Positions 1 to 9,863 of a stretch of 12,395 bases of DNA are shown here, piece after piece. Position 1 is the stretch's first letter. Each line of letters begins with the position of its first letter. The stretch lies in NCBI GenBank assembly GCA_004335635.1, contig QAXH01001366.1, positions 1 to 12,395 on the forward strand. Direction: 5' to 3'. The translations under genes and the position numbers were made by a program. This DNA is from Chloromonas sp. AAM2. Taxonomy: Eukaryota > Chlorophyta > Chlorophyceae > Chlamydomonadales > Chlamydomonadaceae. The notes below the pieces were generated by a model, which saw only the letters and a list, made by a program, of their open reading frames with translations, did not search any database and was not told the origin of the DNA.

Positions 1-59
<59 letters not shown>
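1..59. repeat. (CA)n dinucleotide microsatellite
   Basis: An uninterrupted CA/TG dinucleotide array fills the left edge of the window and probably continues outside it. A degenerate CA-rich tail (cacatcctcacacatacacatac) continues to about position 88. It is a simple sequence repeat with no gene signal and not a telomere, since no TTTAGGG- or TTTTAGGG-type unit is present. Confidence 0.97.
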
Positions 60-63
<4 letters not shown>

Positions 64-466
64 CTCACATCCTCACACATACACATACCTCTGCATTAGA
101 CTGATTTTCCTTGTATCTCTTGCCACTGTGCTCCACATGATCAGGAGCACTCGGGTTGCCTTCGCTGGTCAAGTGACGCCCTGTACCGCCAAGGGTGCCT
201 ACACAGAAACATCTGTGTGTTGTCTGCGTCACCAGGTGACATAATGGGTGACGTGTTCTCGCTTTCTGAGAATGCGTTCCATTGCACATGCCCTTGTTGA
301 TCCGTCAATTTTCACAAGATTCGTAGCTCTGGTAGGACAAGGATATGATTGGTGGCCATGGCTGAACCCGTCAAACGGAATAGCCTGGCATGCAGACTCC
401 GCAGGACGCAGCTGAGCACATCCGCGGGTGTCGTGGTTGTCAAAGTCAAGAATAGAACAGGAAGAT
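60..466. other. Gene-poor stretch downstream of U6
   Basis: No convincing coding exon, tRNA or other RNA gene was seen here on either strand. The open frames are short and resemble no known protein. It lies between the CA microsatellite and the 3' end of the minus-strand U6 gene. Confidence 0.5.
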
Positions 467-471
467 AAAAA
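467..471 (-). terminator. Pol III T-run terminator of U6
   Basis: On the minus strand, five T residues follow TCCAAATTA. This is the expected RNA polymerase III terminator and forms the oligo-U tail of U6. A single A separates it from an earlier TT, so the U tract is shorter than in many plant U6 genes. Confidence 0.75.
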
Positions 472-519
472 TAATTTGGACCATTTCTCGAATACTCATG
501 TCATCCTTGCGCAGGGGCC

Positions 520-551
<32 letters not shown>

Positions 552-569
552 ACAGATGTCCTTGCGGAC
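467..569 (-). ncRNA. U6: U6 spliceosomal snRNA
   Basis: U6 is the catalytic small nuclear RNA of the major spliceosome. Read on the minus strand, the sequence opens with a 5' stem-loop GTCC-GCAA-GGAC (569-558). The almost invariant U6 core follows (about 552-499): AAAATTGGAACGATACAGAG, containing the ACAGAGA box that pairs with the 5' splice site, then GATTAGCATGG with the catalytic AGC triad, then CCCCTGCGCAAGGATGACA, which forms the internal stem-loop. The 3' part, TCGAGAAATGGTCCAAATTA, is plant-like, and the gene ends in a T run (467-471), giving about 103 nt, the usual U6 length. No intron interrupts it. The 5' loop is GCAA where land plants usually have TTCG, but the stem pairs perfectly. 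Because the core, both stems, the TATA box and the T run are all intact, this is probably a functional gene and not a pseudogene. Confidence 0.96.
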
Positions 570-592
570 GCCACACATGTTTGGGCCTAGCG

Positions 593-599
593 TTATATA
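593..599 (-). promoter_or_regulatory. TATA box of the U6 promoter
   Basis: The minus strand reads TATATAA at -24 to -30 relative to the U6 start at 569. This is the spacing expected of TATA-dependent Pol III U6 promoters. I looked for the plant upstream sequence element (RTCCCACATCG type) further upstream and did not find a clear match. Confidence 0.8.
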
Positions 600-1149
600 C
601 CCTGTCTACACAAGCAGCAGGCGTGATGGTGGGTTTGTCAGTCCTACACGCTTGCGCCGGCAGTGTCTGCTTTTGCGTCCCTGGCGCCAGCGTTTGCATG
701 ACCCTCGTGTAAGCAAACACTCGGCAGTGTCCCTCAGCACGTATCATGGTGAAGGTCAGCCACCATGGCAGCAACCTCACGTGCCGACATGCATCTTTTC
801 AGCAAAGCCAACTTTTTAATCGCTCGCAGAGAGCAGCAGCATCTGGATGTGCGCCCTGACCTCTGATACAGACTCGCTGGTGGCTGCACAAGCTGGTGGA
901 GTGACACTGGCTTCAATCTTGGTGCCTGCTTGACTCTAGCCTGCCACGTACAACACAGAACGCATGCCGAACCGAGTCCACTTCTTCAACACTCCACTTC
1001 GCTTTATGCGGATCCACAGCTCAGTAACGGCTTTCACGCTTTGGCCACTGGGCTGTCCCTTGGGTCCTCTTACCTTGTGATTTTGCCTGGCAAACCATAT
1101 CGCATCTGCATCAGGCCAAACTGTCGAGATCTCCCGGTGAATCTTGAAA
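600..1149. other. Intergenic region between divergent U6 and TraB genes
   Basis: This stretch separates the U6 promoter (minus strand) from the first proposed TraB exon (plus strand), so it must hold both upstream regions. No convincing coding exon was seen. If the TraB gene has an earlier 5' exon or a 5' UTR intron it would lie here; a GTGAAT donor-like site stands near 1138. Confidence 0.45.
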
Positions 1150-1284
1150 ATGTTTGCCAACCTAAATCCTGAAGGTCTGCAGATGAGCCATGCGCAAGGT
1201 CGCCAAATTCGGCCACAGTGTACTCGGTTGGCGAACCGAAGGATGAGAAGAAGATGTCAAGCGGTTCTGACTGCCCCTCAGACG
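1150..1284 (+). other. Proposed first TraB exon (transit-peptide-like)
   Basis: The exon carrying GMSHVS has no in-frame ATG between the upstream stop TAG at 1335 and the conserved motif, so translation must begin in an earlier exon. The frame 1150-1284 starts with ATG, also has an ATG at 1183, and is rich in Arg, Gln and Ala with few acidic residues, as in organelle transit peptides. A donor ACG|GTGCGC at 1285 joins in phase 0 to the pyrimidine-rich acceptor CCTGTCCCAG at 1415. An acceptor three bases further (1418) is equally possible and would change one residue. Other donors exist, so this is a hypothesis. Confidence 0.45.
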
Positions 1285-4200
1285 GTGCGCTTTTCAAGCT
1301 TGCATGACATGACCACTCCCCCAGCTACCAGTTACTAGCTTGCTGGTCATGCTTGCCAGCATGCCTTGCAAGATTCACGCATTCACGCCAACAAGCTCAA
1401 CCTTTCCTGTCCCAGCAGGACCGGCAACAGCCTGAAGTGGTGCTGCCCCCATCGCTCTCAAACAATGTAGTCGTACTGGATGCACCAAATCCTGACGTAC
1501 CTGGAGGGGTTACGCGTGTCTATCTGCTGGGCATGTCCCATGTGTCCAAAAACTCGGTGCAGCAGGTACGCCGGCAGATGCGCAGCTACAAACTAGAAGC
1601 TACACTGCCTGTTGAAGGGCCTGTTCGCTGCTGCACCCCATGTCACAGAGTTTATGCATCTTCCTTGCGTCCACGGTATACACACATCACACACGCACGC
1701 ACAACAAACACACGCAGGTAAAGCAGCTTGTGCGTGCTGTGCGGCCTGACGTTGTTGGCGTGGAGCTGTGCCGCGACCGCCTGGCGCTCCTGGTGGACGC
1801 ATCCCTGGACTCAGCAGCCAACCTCATGTGGCACTGCCGCAAGGTGGGGACATGCTCATGGGCTCACAGCATGAGATGCAGGTCTGCGGCCCACATACAG
1901 TGTGCTGAGTGTGTCAGTGGTCTGCTACAGCAGTAAACACACACCAAAGGTGCCAGGCGTGTGGCTCGACCAACGGCTATGGATCGCCCAACGCCTGTAC
2001 TCACTGTCTGGGTTGGGTCTGGTGCACAGACAACGGCTCATCACACCTTGACATACTGTGGCACCCCGCCTGCATCGTCGCACCCCGCTTTGCCCTGTCA
2101 CATGGTACACAATGGCACCAGCTGCTGTTGCACAAGTGCTTCCTCTGTTACGGCCCTGTTCTGAACTGCCACAAACTGTTCAATCCTGAATGAATACCGT
2201 CGGCTATGCACTCACCAGGCCCTATGTTAGTCCCCACCTCTCGCTCCGTGCGTCCACCCCTGTGGCCTTGCAGATCACAGTGGAGGGTCTCCCCGAGGCG
2301 CCGGAGTGGCCGAAGTGGGACGCCATCCGGCCGCTGCTGACGTGCCAGCCTGGGCGGCCCGTGACCACACAGGACATCGAGGGGGATGTGGTAGCCCTGC
2401 TTAGCACAGGTCAGTGCAACGCGCAGCCAGCACAGGGCAGTCAGCTGTGGTGTGGGGGGCATGACACCTGATCCACTGACCAGAGAATGCTGGTAGATGC
2501 AGCGGGTCAGCACATCCCGCTTGCGCGTACTGGGGCATGTCGAGATAGACAGGGCAAGGGCAGCTGGCTGTCATGGCCGTGCAGCAGTTTGGCATCTAGG
2601 AAGCAGCCAGGGCTGGAAAGCGCGCTTGCCGTCCGCCTGAACGTTCATCCGCCCACATCTTCATATGCGCACAGGCCTGTTCCGCAGCGTGCGGCCCCAG
2701 TGCAAGAATGCTGACTACCTCGAGGCTCCCGCATTCATTGCCAGTGAGGTGCCATCCGGCAGCAGCGACTCGGAGGACCCCAATGCCTCAACTAAGGTCC
2801 AGCCCGTGCCGCCGCTGCAGTGCATCAAGTTCGTGGTGCAGGAGCGGTCGCTGCCGCCCATCACTGACATGTCGGTCAGAGTGGACAGCAGCCTCAAGGT
2901 GGGGGTTGCACAAGGCGAGATACTGATGTTTGGCATGATGCAGGAGCAGGAGCTATGGTCGGATGTGCAAGTGGCAGGACTCCGGAAGTTGGAAGGAAGG
3001 ATAGGGAACAGGTTAAGGGTCGTCACCAGCTTGCTTGGCTGCTCCAGCGGCTCTTGGTGAACACATAGGCTCATGCATATGCACTGAGCTAGGTGCATAG
3101 AAGTGCAGGCCTTTGATAGCTGTGGGCTATGGCAGCTAGGACCAAGACGAGATCAAGCCAGGCTCAACAGATTCCCTTCGCTTACAGCATCGCCGTTGCC
3201 CCTGCCTGTCTCGCAATCTGCAGGCCCTTGAGAATCCCGAGGAGGAGTTGGCCCGCATCTGCACGGAGACCCTGGCTGCCAACGCGCCCGGGCGGGAGGG
3301 GGGGCAGGTGCCGGCGCTGACGTGCCTGCTGCGCGCGCGGCAGAGCATGGCCGCCCTGTTCAGCGGCTCAGTGGTGGTTTCTTTCACAAGCGTGGAGACG
3401 GGGAAAGTGGAGGCGCTTGTGCGTGCATCCAGGGACTCGGACGCTACATTCACATCTGGTGCGTGCATGGACGATCAAAACATCAGCAGGTCAGCTGCTG
3501 CTTCTGCAGGACTTCAACCCATAGGTCTTGTGGCTCCAGGTGAACGACAAGCCCATGCCACAGGCAGAATGAGTTGTCGTAGACCTACGCAGCTAGGGTA
3601 AGCTGAAAGGAAGCTGAAGTAAGACTGCATGTGATGCATCATGTACTGTGGTGAGGCATGAGTGCTGCTGCTGTGTGTTTGCCCCAGGGTTTGAGGCCAG
3701 TGCTGTCAACGGTGACGGCTGGGGCATTGAGGTGTTCCGGCCCAAGAAGAACCTGTTCAAGGTCAGCGACAAGACCTACCTGCCCATGGAGGTGGTGGAT
3801 GCACTCAGAGCGCAGGTGAGACAGGCAAAGGCGCAGACTTGCACATGTAACAACACAGGCGCAGAACTTACATTAGCAATTGGACCCGTACTGGCATTCC
3901 CGTACTGGGTGGCATTCCCAGGTGGCATTTCCGTCCTGAGTCAGACGTCACCATGCATTGGAGGGTACAAGCACAGGACACAGCCAGCAGTATGAGTGTG
4001 AATGAGTACAAGACTGGACAGTTGCAGTTGGCTGGTTGAGGTTGTCCTTGCCGCCGTGCCTGCTGCTCTTTGCCTGTGCGTTGCTCAGCCTTGCAATGCC
4101 CTAGTCAGAAGCCATGTTCCTAGTATCTGCATGGCCTGTCCAGGCGTATCCAATTTGTTGAACACGGAGACTGCATCCATTGCACCCCAAACAACCTGAC

Positions 4201-5203
4201 CTCCGTGGGAACCTGACCTTATGCCTGCATCCGGCAGGCACGTGGCATTCCCGCGGCTGTGGGCGCCCCCAATGCCGCCAACGGCGTCAGCAATGGTGCC
4301 ACGCCCGCCCCCGCCCTGCCCCCGCCGCGCACCGAGTACCGCCCCTGGACCCCCGAGGAGGTGGAGGGCTGCAACCCGCCCCGCTTCGAGGGCTCAGCAC
4401 TGGCTGACACACTTGGGGCAGTGCTCACAGGGTTGTATGCGAAGTACCAGATGCAAGCAGCACGCAAGGTGACAAACTGGGCAGGGGACTTGTGCTGGTG
4501 GGCAATCCAGCAGTGAAAAAACTGCAGTAAGGCAGCTAGGCGGAAGCACTGTGGGGAGGAACACGCAAGGTTCAGCACATATGAGCTGTTGATTGATTGC
4601 TTGCAAGCGATTGCTTGCAGAACTTGACAAAAACAATCTGGGCAATGCCATGTACTGATGAAGTGACCATGGCTGCCCATTCCTGGTGCTGTGTGTGCGC
4701 AGCTGAAGCTCACGCCCGGTGCGGCCTGGCAGGCTGCCCTTCAGGCGGCCACTGAGGTGGGGTGCCAGCAGGTGGTGCTCATGGACAGGCCCACGGCCAT
4801 CACGGAGCGCAAGCTGACGGATGCACTCGTGGCAAGCACAGGTAGGCAGAACGTCGTGTGGCGTAGAATGGAACAGCGATTGTAAAATTAATCACCACCC
4901 CCTGCTGTTGGTCAGTCGCAGGCTGTTCTGTGCAAGCGCATGATAAATGCTGACCGGATGAAGACAGGCTTTCAGGTCCTGGTCATGTGCGTTTGCTCGC
5001 TGATGTGTGTCTCTCTTGTCAGGTGCACGAATGGGCGCTGCCGCTGGCCTGGTGCTGAGCACGCTCATAGCGGCCATTGCCAGCGACGTGCTCCCGCCCT
5101 CCACAGAGCTCGCAGGCTTTGCCGGGTCGCTGGCGGTGGGCGCCGCGTTGGTGTGGCCGCTCATTGGGCCCATACGGGAGATGGAGAAGCTGGCAGGTGT
5201 GTG

Positions 5204-5235
<32 letters not shown>

Positions 5236-6224
5236 TCCGTGCGTGCGTGCGTGCGTGCGTGTCTGTCAGTTGGGGGGGGTGAAAGTTTTTCATGGCAGCG
5301 AGTCGGCTCTGGCAAGGTAGGGTTTATACCACAGCAATTTGTCTGGCCTTATTTCCCTGCAGTTGCTGTCACCCCATCGTGAACACTTCATCGTGAACGT
5401 GACTGACTGTGCCAATTGGTTGTGTCCCTGCTGTTCAGAGATGAGCGCTGAGGATATCGAGGACACTGTGGCCGTGAAGCGCCCGCTGGGCAGCGGCGAC
5501 CTGAGCCAGCCCTTCAAGGTGTTCGGTGAGGATGCGCTGCTGGACTGGCCCGGAGCCATGGGGCCCATCATTCGGGACAGGGACTTGTACATGGCCAAGG
5601 CACTGGCAGGGGCGGCCACAGGTAGGCGGGATGCGTGTAGAGGGATGCAGGGGCACGTGCAGATGCAGATAAAGCAGGAATACAGCAAGGGATGTGCCCC
5701 ATGTGAGTTGTTGTTGTTGTTGATATACATGGCCTACGGCTAGGAGCTGAAGAGCGGCCCGATGCATTCCAAGTGGTTAGTCCAGAGTTGAGCATATGCA
5801 TGAGCAGCTAAGCTTATAGGGCTGTCAGAATTGCACGGGCTGCGCCAGCACCCAACACTCAGGTGCCAGTGTGCGCCAAAGTCCATTGCATGGGCATGCT
5901 TTGAGGTCCTTCATAGGGCTTGCATGCAGGAGAGGCTGCAAGCACATGTTTGCACATGTCTGCTGTGCAGGCGGTGCCAGTTTCTCACCCTTGTATGTGC
6001 GGGATGAGGTTGGCGGTCAGGCCGTGTGGCGCTACATGATGCCCGAGGGTGCGCCTGTGGCAGCGGCGCCTGCGGGGTTGGGCGACGGGGCGGCCAAGCC
6101 GCTGGCAGGCGTGAGGACGGTGGTGGGCGTGGTGGGCACCGCACACGTGCCGGGGATTGTGCGGGAATGGAGCCAGTCAGTCAAACAGCCGGCGGATGTC
6201 GACAACTTGCTCAAAGCAGAATGA
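1150..6224 (+). CDS. TraB-domain protein, 12 exons (about 704 aa)
   Basis: Exons: 1150-1284 (tentative), 1416-1565, 1718-1843, 2274-2409, 2675-2898, 3224-3458, 3688-3815, 4238-4468, 4703-4841, 5023-5196, 5439-5621, 5971-6224 with stop TGA. All introns are GT-AG and all phases close, giving about 704 residues. The TraB/PrgY signature is split along the protein: VYLLGMSHVS (GMSHVS at about residue 84), RPDVVGVELCRDR (ELC at about 111), LMDRPTAIT (about 481-489), RDRDLYM, and VVGVVGTAHVPGIVREW near the C terminus (GTAHVPG about 676-682). Exon 10 encodes two hydrophobic segments (about 505-522 and 530-552), so a membrane protein is likely. Eukaryotic relatives include animal TRABD and the Arabidopsis TraB proteins of the mitochondrial outer membrane; the biochemical activity of the family is poorly known. 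Exon 8 holds an Ala/Pro-rich linker (about 383-407). About 370 residues separate ELC from DRP, far more than in short relatives. The first exon encodes an Arg-rich, transit-peptide-like N terminus; it is inferred from phase and codon content only. From residue 46 on, the model is solid. Confidence 0.88.
3890..3936 (+). repeat. TGGCATTCC short repeats in TraB intron 7
   Basis: The motif TGGCATTCC or TGGCATTTCC occurs three times within about 45 bases of the intron. A fourth copy, GTGGCATTCCC, lies near the start of the next coding exon (4242-4252). It looks like a small local duplication, possibly of the exon edge; no function is evident. Confidence 0.5.
5197..5261 (+). repeat. (GTGC)n microsatellite at a TraB 5' splice site
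   Basis: A tetranucleotide array begins directly at the donor of TraB intron 10: GCAG|GTGTGTGCGTGC, then GTGC units to about 5260 with one GTCC interruption near 5235-5238. The 5' splice site is thus part of the repeat. All plus-strand frames of the array are open and encode a Val-Arg-Ala-Cys cycle. Retention of the intron would add a Cys/Val/Arg/Ala tail before a stop shortly after the array. Confidence 0.95.
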
Positions 6225-7570
6225 CAGGTCGCGAATGGCGCATGACTAGCACATTCGGTTACCTTGAGTAATGTGATAACAGTGATTGAACACCGGACAA
6301 GTTGCGACTGCATGTAGATAGATGTTTTGCAACGGTTCTACAATGTTTTTATGCCCTCTTTACAAGCCTGTGTCTCTCATGCATCTTGCCACGTGACAGC
6401 CACGAGGCCCAGTGTACCTTATCAAGATACATAGTACTGTAGTCTCAATTGATATTCTAACACTGAATTTCGTGAAACTAATTTGGACTTCTCAAACTAG
6501 CAGTTTGACATCAGGTCGTCAAAGACTGAGACGCTTTGAGCTACATTCAAGCTAAATTGAAGCACGATAAGCTTGCAAGCTTGGCGGTGCTTGAGAAGGT
6601 GCATTGTAATCGTTGGTGCAAGCTCTCAAGAAGAAGATCCAACAAGGACTGTTTCTGACATCAGGTTCGCGAAAGCCAAAAGCTTAAATGTGCCAAATCA
6701 AATTCGCAAACGGTGTTTGCGAGAGAGGTATGCAGACGAGCCAAGAGGCACATGCAGACGAGCCTTGCCGATGAGGGCATAGCAAGCCGGAGTGAGCAGC
6801 AGTGGTTTCTCTTTTACCCTTGGTTCTGCGCAAGGAGCAGTTGTGGCAGGGGCGAAGTAACCAAAGCCTCAGAGGAGGATTTACAAGGATCCATGCACCT
6901 GCAGTGCGTGTTCTTACGGCATTGCCAGCCATTAGTCCAACCGGCTGCAAGCTGCGCCTGTTATGAATGCTAGTGCGCAGGAGGTTGAGCAGCCAGCCTC
7001 GCCCACCAGAGCCCACGCGCACCGCAACCGGAACCAACCCATGCTTGATATTCCCGCAGGCACATCCAAGGCTGTGAGTGGCTTGCTTTGTGGCATCTTC
7101 CTCCTTGACAGGGTGAGTACAACGTGTCCAAATACCTGGCCGAGGCGTCGCACGAACTTCACAGCATAGGTCGTGGTTTCCTCAGGGCGCCATACATTGC
7201 GTTTGTCTGCGAGTGCTAGCAAACCGTTGGCTGGGCCGCGACCTGGCTGTGCGGTTTTCCCAGCAAGCTTGCATGCTGCCCACGGGCTACCTCAAGCCTT
7301 CCAGCCTTTCGGGGCTACCTTGACAACGGCTCCCCACTGATGTGTGCAATCGTCCGGGAGCATATAGGACGTGCTGGGGTTGTTGGAGATGGTCCCTGAC
7401 CTTGACCCATGGTCCCTTCCGTGGGGGGTCGCTGAGTCAGAAACGGGACCGGACAACAAGCACAATGAATTACATGCAATACTACTAATCTTATTTCGCT
7501 GTCCCAAGGGCGTTCCGCGAGGACGCAGGCGCCAGGTCCGGTATCTCCCTTGTGACCGATCGTTCTAGCT
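6225..7570. other. 3' UTR of TraB and intergenic region before the cytochrome b5 gene
   Basis: No convincing coding exon was recognised on either strand. It contains an AT-richer segment directly after the TraB stop (about 6240-6720), a perfect 14-bp palindrome AAGCTTGCAAGCTT at 6569-6582, an 11-bp direct repeat TGACATCAGGT (6506-6516 and 6656-6666), and a 13-bp direct repeat ATGCAGACGAGCC (6730-6742 and 6752-6764). The right half must include the promoter and 5' UTR of the next gene, but no TATA box stood out. Confidence 0.5.
6605..6609 (+). promoter_or_regulatory. Candidate TGTAA poly(A) signal for TraB
   Basis: TGTAA is the usual polyadenylation signal of chlorophycean green algae. This copy lies about 380 bases after the TraB stop, a plausible 3' UTR length. 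The motif is only five bases and occurs by chance, so the call rests on position and on the assumption that the host is a chlorophycean. Confidence 0.35.
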
Positions 7571-8604
7571 ATGTCACCACCCGAATTCATCGCTAACAGC
7601 CAATATCAAGCAGGAGGCTTGCGGAACGAGGGGCCTGCCGAAGCGGAAGCAGGGCTGCAAGGCACCTCTACCCCCAGCCCTGCTCTCAACAAACTCGCGA
7701 AGCTTCCTGCGTGTGTTCAGCATTTGATACGAGGTGAGCTCCTCTGTCTGTCGCCTGTGCACCGCCACTGGACACGTCTGTGAACACCTGCAGCATGAGA
7801 GACATGCATGCATCAATGCGGTCACAAGCTCTGACTCTGGCCTGATGCTCTGACTCTGTTCGTTGATGCCAATTGCAGGAGCGAATGCCCAGGGCTCCGC
7901 TGGCCTGTGCCCGGTCATGTCTAGGAGGGCTGCAGGACGCAGGGGAACCTACACATTGTCTGAAATTGCTCAACACCAGTACGTGGACGACGCATGGATA
8001 TGCGTAGATGGAGCAGTGTACGACGTCACTGACCACCTTCTCAATCACCCAGGCTGGGAACCAACAGGTCAGAGCTAACAGATGGTACAGCAAAGTTCTG
8101 CTGCTGAGGCCTCAGGTGCCTTGCAAGATGTTGCAACTGACTTCAGTCAGCCAGCTTACACCTGAGTTGCTGCTGCTCGGGCGGTTTTGGGGCTGCAATA
8201 CCGCATCTGGGCTAGCAACAGACCAATGGTTGGATTGGATGCTCAACTGCCTAGCTTTGTAGGGACTGCCAGTTAGAATACAAGATTTTACGATCTCCAA
8301 CTCACAAGGCATGGCAGCTTCAGCAGATACATGGACTGCACTGAGTGGCAGGTCGCAGGGGCTAGACGGCGCTGGAGCCAAGTGCCTAGCTGGGTGCTGA
8401 TGGCGTGATGTCATGCGACGTTATGCATCTGCTGCTTTTGCAGGTGACACGACAACGCCACTTTCGATTCTCGCACACGCTGGCATGGACTGCACTGCCG
8501 AATTCCACTCCATCCACCGGCCCTACCCGCTGGCTTACAAGCAGCTGCCAGCATTCCGCATAGGGGACTTAGCACCGGACTGTGCAGCTCAAGCCGAACA
8601 GTGA
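7571..8604 (+). CDS. Cytochrome b5-like heme-binding protein, 3 exons (170 aa)
   Basis: Exons 7571-7733, 7879-8067 and 8444-8604 (stop TGA) join in phase through two GT-AG introns and give 170 residues. The start ATG at 7571 is preceded by an in-frame TGA at 7553. Residues 1-78 are a low-complexity, probably disordered leader with no clear signal peptide. From Tyr79 the cytochrome b5 fold is recognisable: YTLSEIAQH, then DDAWICVDGAVYDVTDHL, then NHPGW with the first heme ligand His111. The second half reads ILAHAGMDCTAEFHSIH with the second ligand His142, and ends in YKQLPAFRIGDLA. The second half resembles the heme domain of nitrate reductases and fused cytochromes b5. HPGW replaces the usual HPGG, and the loop between the ligands is about seven residues longer than normal; intron 2 falls in that loop. 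No C-terminal membrane anchor is present, so a soluble electron carrier or heme-binding protein is likely. The redox partner is unknown. Confidence 0.87.
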
Positions 8605-9863
8605 CGTCGCTGTGCAGGGGGCAGGCTAGCATGCTGGTGTTCATTCCATTTTTTCCATGCAGGATTTCTTGAGCAGGTCAGCAGTGCTTAGCAGTCATAT
8701 TTCTTATTTAAGGGCTGAAATCCCCAAGTGCAGAGAGTCTTTGCCGCCACAGCACAATGCGAGTGAAAGGACAGATAACAAGTCTCAGAGTGGGGTGCAG
8801 GATCAGGATGTCTGCTGGAGACGGAAGTCATCAGCAACGGAGATCAGTGGGAAGAGAGCGACGCTGATTTTCATACTCTTTTGACATGACTGGGCCAACT
8901 TTGATGAAGTAGATAGACGGTCCGTTTGTCCGACCAGATTCCATTCCATCATCCACTTGCTGGTTGACGTTCGTGAACCTCGACAGGAATGACTGGCATG
9001 CATTGCAAGCCATCCTAGAGAAGCCCGCTCGTGTTTCAGCTGTGGTATCTGAGTATTGAGATTTGTCGCGGTCTTGTTGATTTCTCGTTTGATTGCCCCT
9101 ACTACTATGTTTTCTCAACACCCCCTTGCGTGTTTATACAAACCATTTCATTAGCATGCTCATTCTTCTTTCTTTTCGTTTGTTGTAGCCAGCTGGATAG
9201 CTGCAGTGGTGGGGTGTTAGGAATGCACATGTCGGAAACAAAATGGAGTGCCAGTCAAGTTACGGATTGGAGTTAAGATTGGGTGTGCCAGTCGGTGTGT
9301 GTGATTCCGGGTTATTTGCGTAGATGGTCTTATTTCTTATTTTGTCTGCCTGGGTGCTTGTTGCCCAAGACAGAGCTGTAAAAGCATCCAGAGGTTGCAC
9401 TTGTCTCAAGTGCTGATAACAGCAGAGCCGACATTATCGTCAAGAGCCAAGCTGCAGCATGCGCAAGCTAGGGCCCATGAAAATTGTCCCAGAACTGGCA
9501 AACATCTTTTTTTGGGTGGATATGCCGTAAATGTGCAACAAACAAGCAAAGTCAAGGAACAAACAATCCTTCCTTGGTTGCATTCCTTTAGCATTCCATG
9601 TCTTATCTCACGTTTCAAAGATCAAACGCCGCGTTGCAAGCCAAAGTAGCGAAGCTGAGGCAACTGGACGAAGCCATTGATGGTGTGACATCACTGAAAT
9701 TGACCGTTGGACTCGACACTGGCTCGGTGCAGCCAAAGGAGGCAGAATCAACCTTGGATTGGCACCAGACTTGACAACCAGCCCGAGGTACGGCATAGGT
9801 AATCTCGGCGACAGTAGGGTTTTGAGGTTAGCCACGGAAAGGGGCGACAACCCCTAACACGCT
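8605..9863. other. 3' UTR of the cytochrome b5 gene and intergenic region
   Basis: No convincing coding exon was recognised. The stretch about 9030-9370 is T-rich on the plus strand, like an algal 3' UTR. A pyrimidine-rich acceptor-like site stands at 8661-8662 (TTTTTTCCATGCAG). If a donor near 8600 were used with it, the protein would gain only two residues before a stop, so it matters at most as a UTR intron. The right part, about 9400-9863, should hold the legumain promoter; nothing specific was seen. Confidence 0.5.
9377..9381 (+). promoter_or_regulatory. Candidate TGTAA poly(A) signal for the cytochrome b5 gene
   Basis: TGTAA follows the T-rich stretch about 770 bases after the stop codon, within the range of chlorophycean 3' UTRs. 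It rests on a five-base motif and its position. Confidence 0.35.

Noticed and set aside
301..420. Possible tRNA from a GGTTCA-like B box on the minus strand
   Set aside because: No matching A box, anticodon stem or acceptor stem could be formed.
1593..2595. Minus-strand open frames of 61-121 residues opposite the TraB gene
   Set aside because: They are shadows of the plus-strand exons and cross its introns without any recognisable motif.
4892..5315. Minus-strand open frames with His-Ala-Arg-Thr repeats
   Set aside because: They are translations of the intronic GTGC array on the opposite strand of well-supported TraB exons; a tetranucleotide repeat without stops opens all frames.
8657..8884. 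75-residue open frame after the cytochrome b5 gene, preceded by a strong acceptor-like site
   Set aside because: Composition is not protein-like, no family is recognisable, and splicing into it from the last exon would reach a stop after two codons. More likely 3' UTR.
9031..9276. Open frame with a hydrophobic Phe-rich stretch, possible membrane protein
   Set aside because: The hydrophobicity comes from T-rich DNA typical of a 3' UTR; no ATG with good context, no homology, no splice support.
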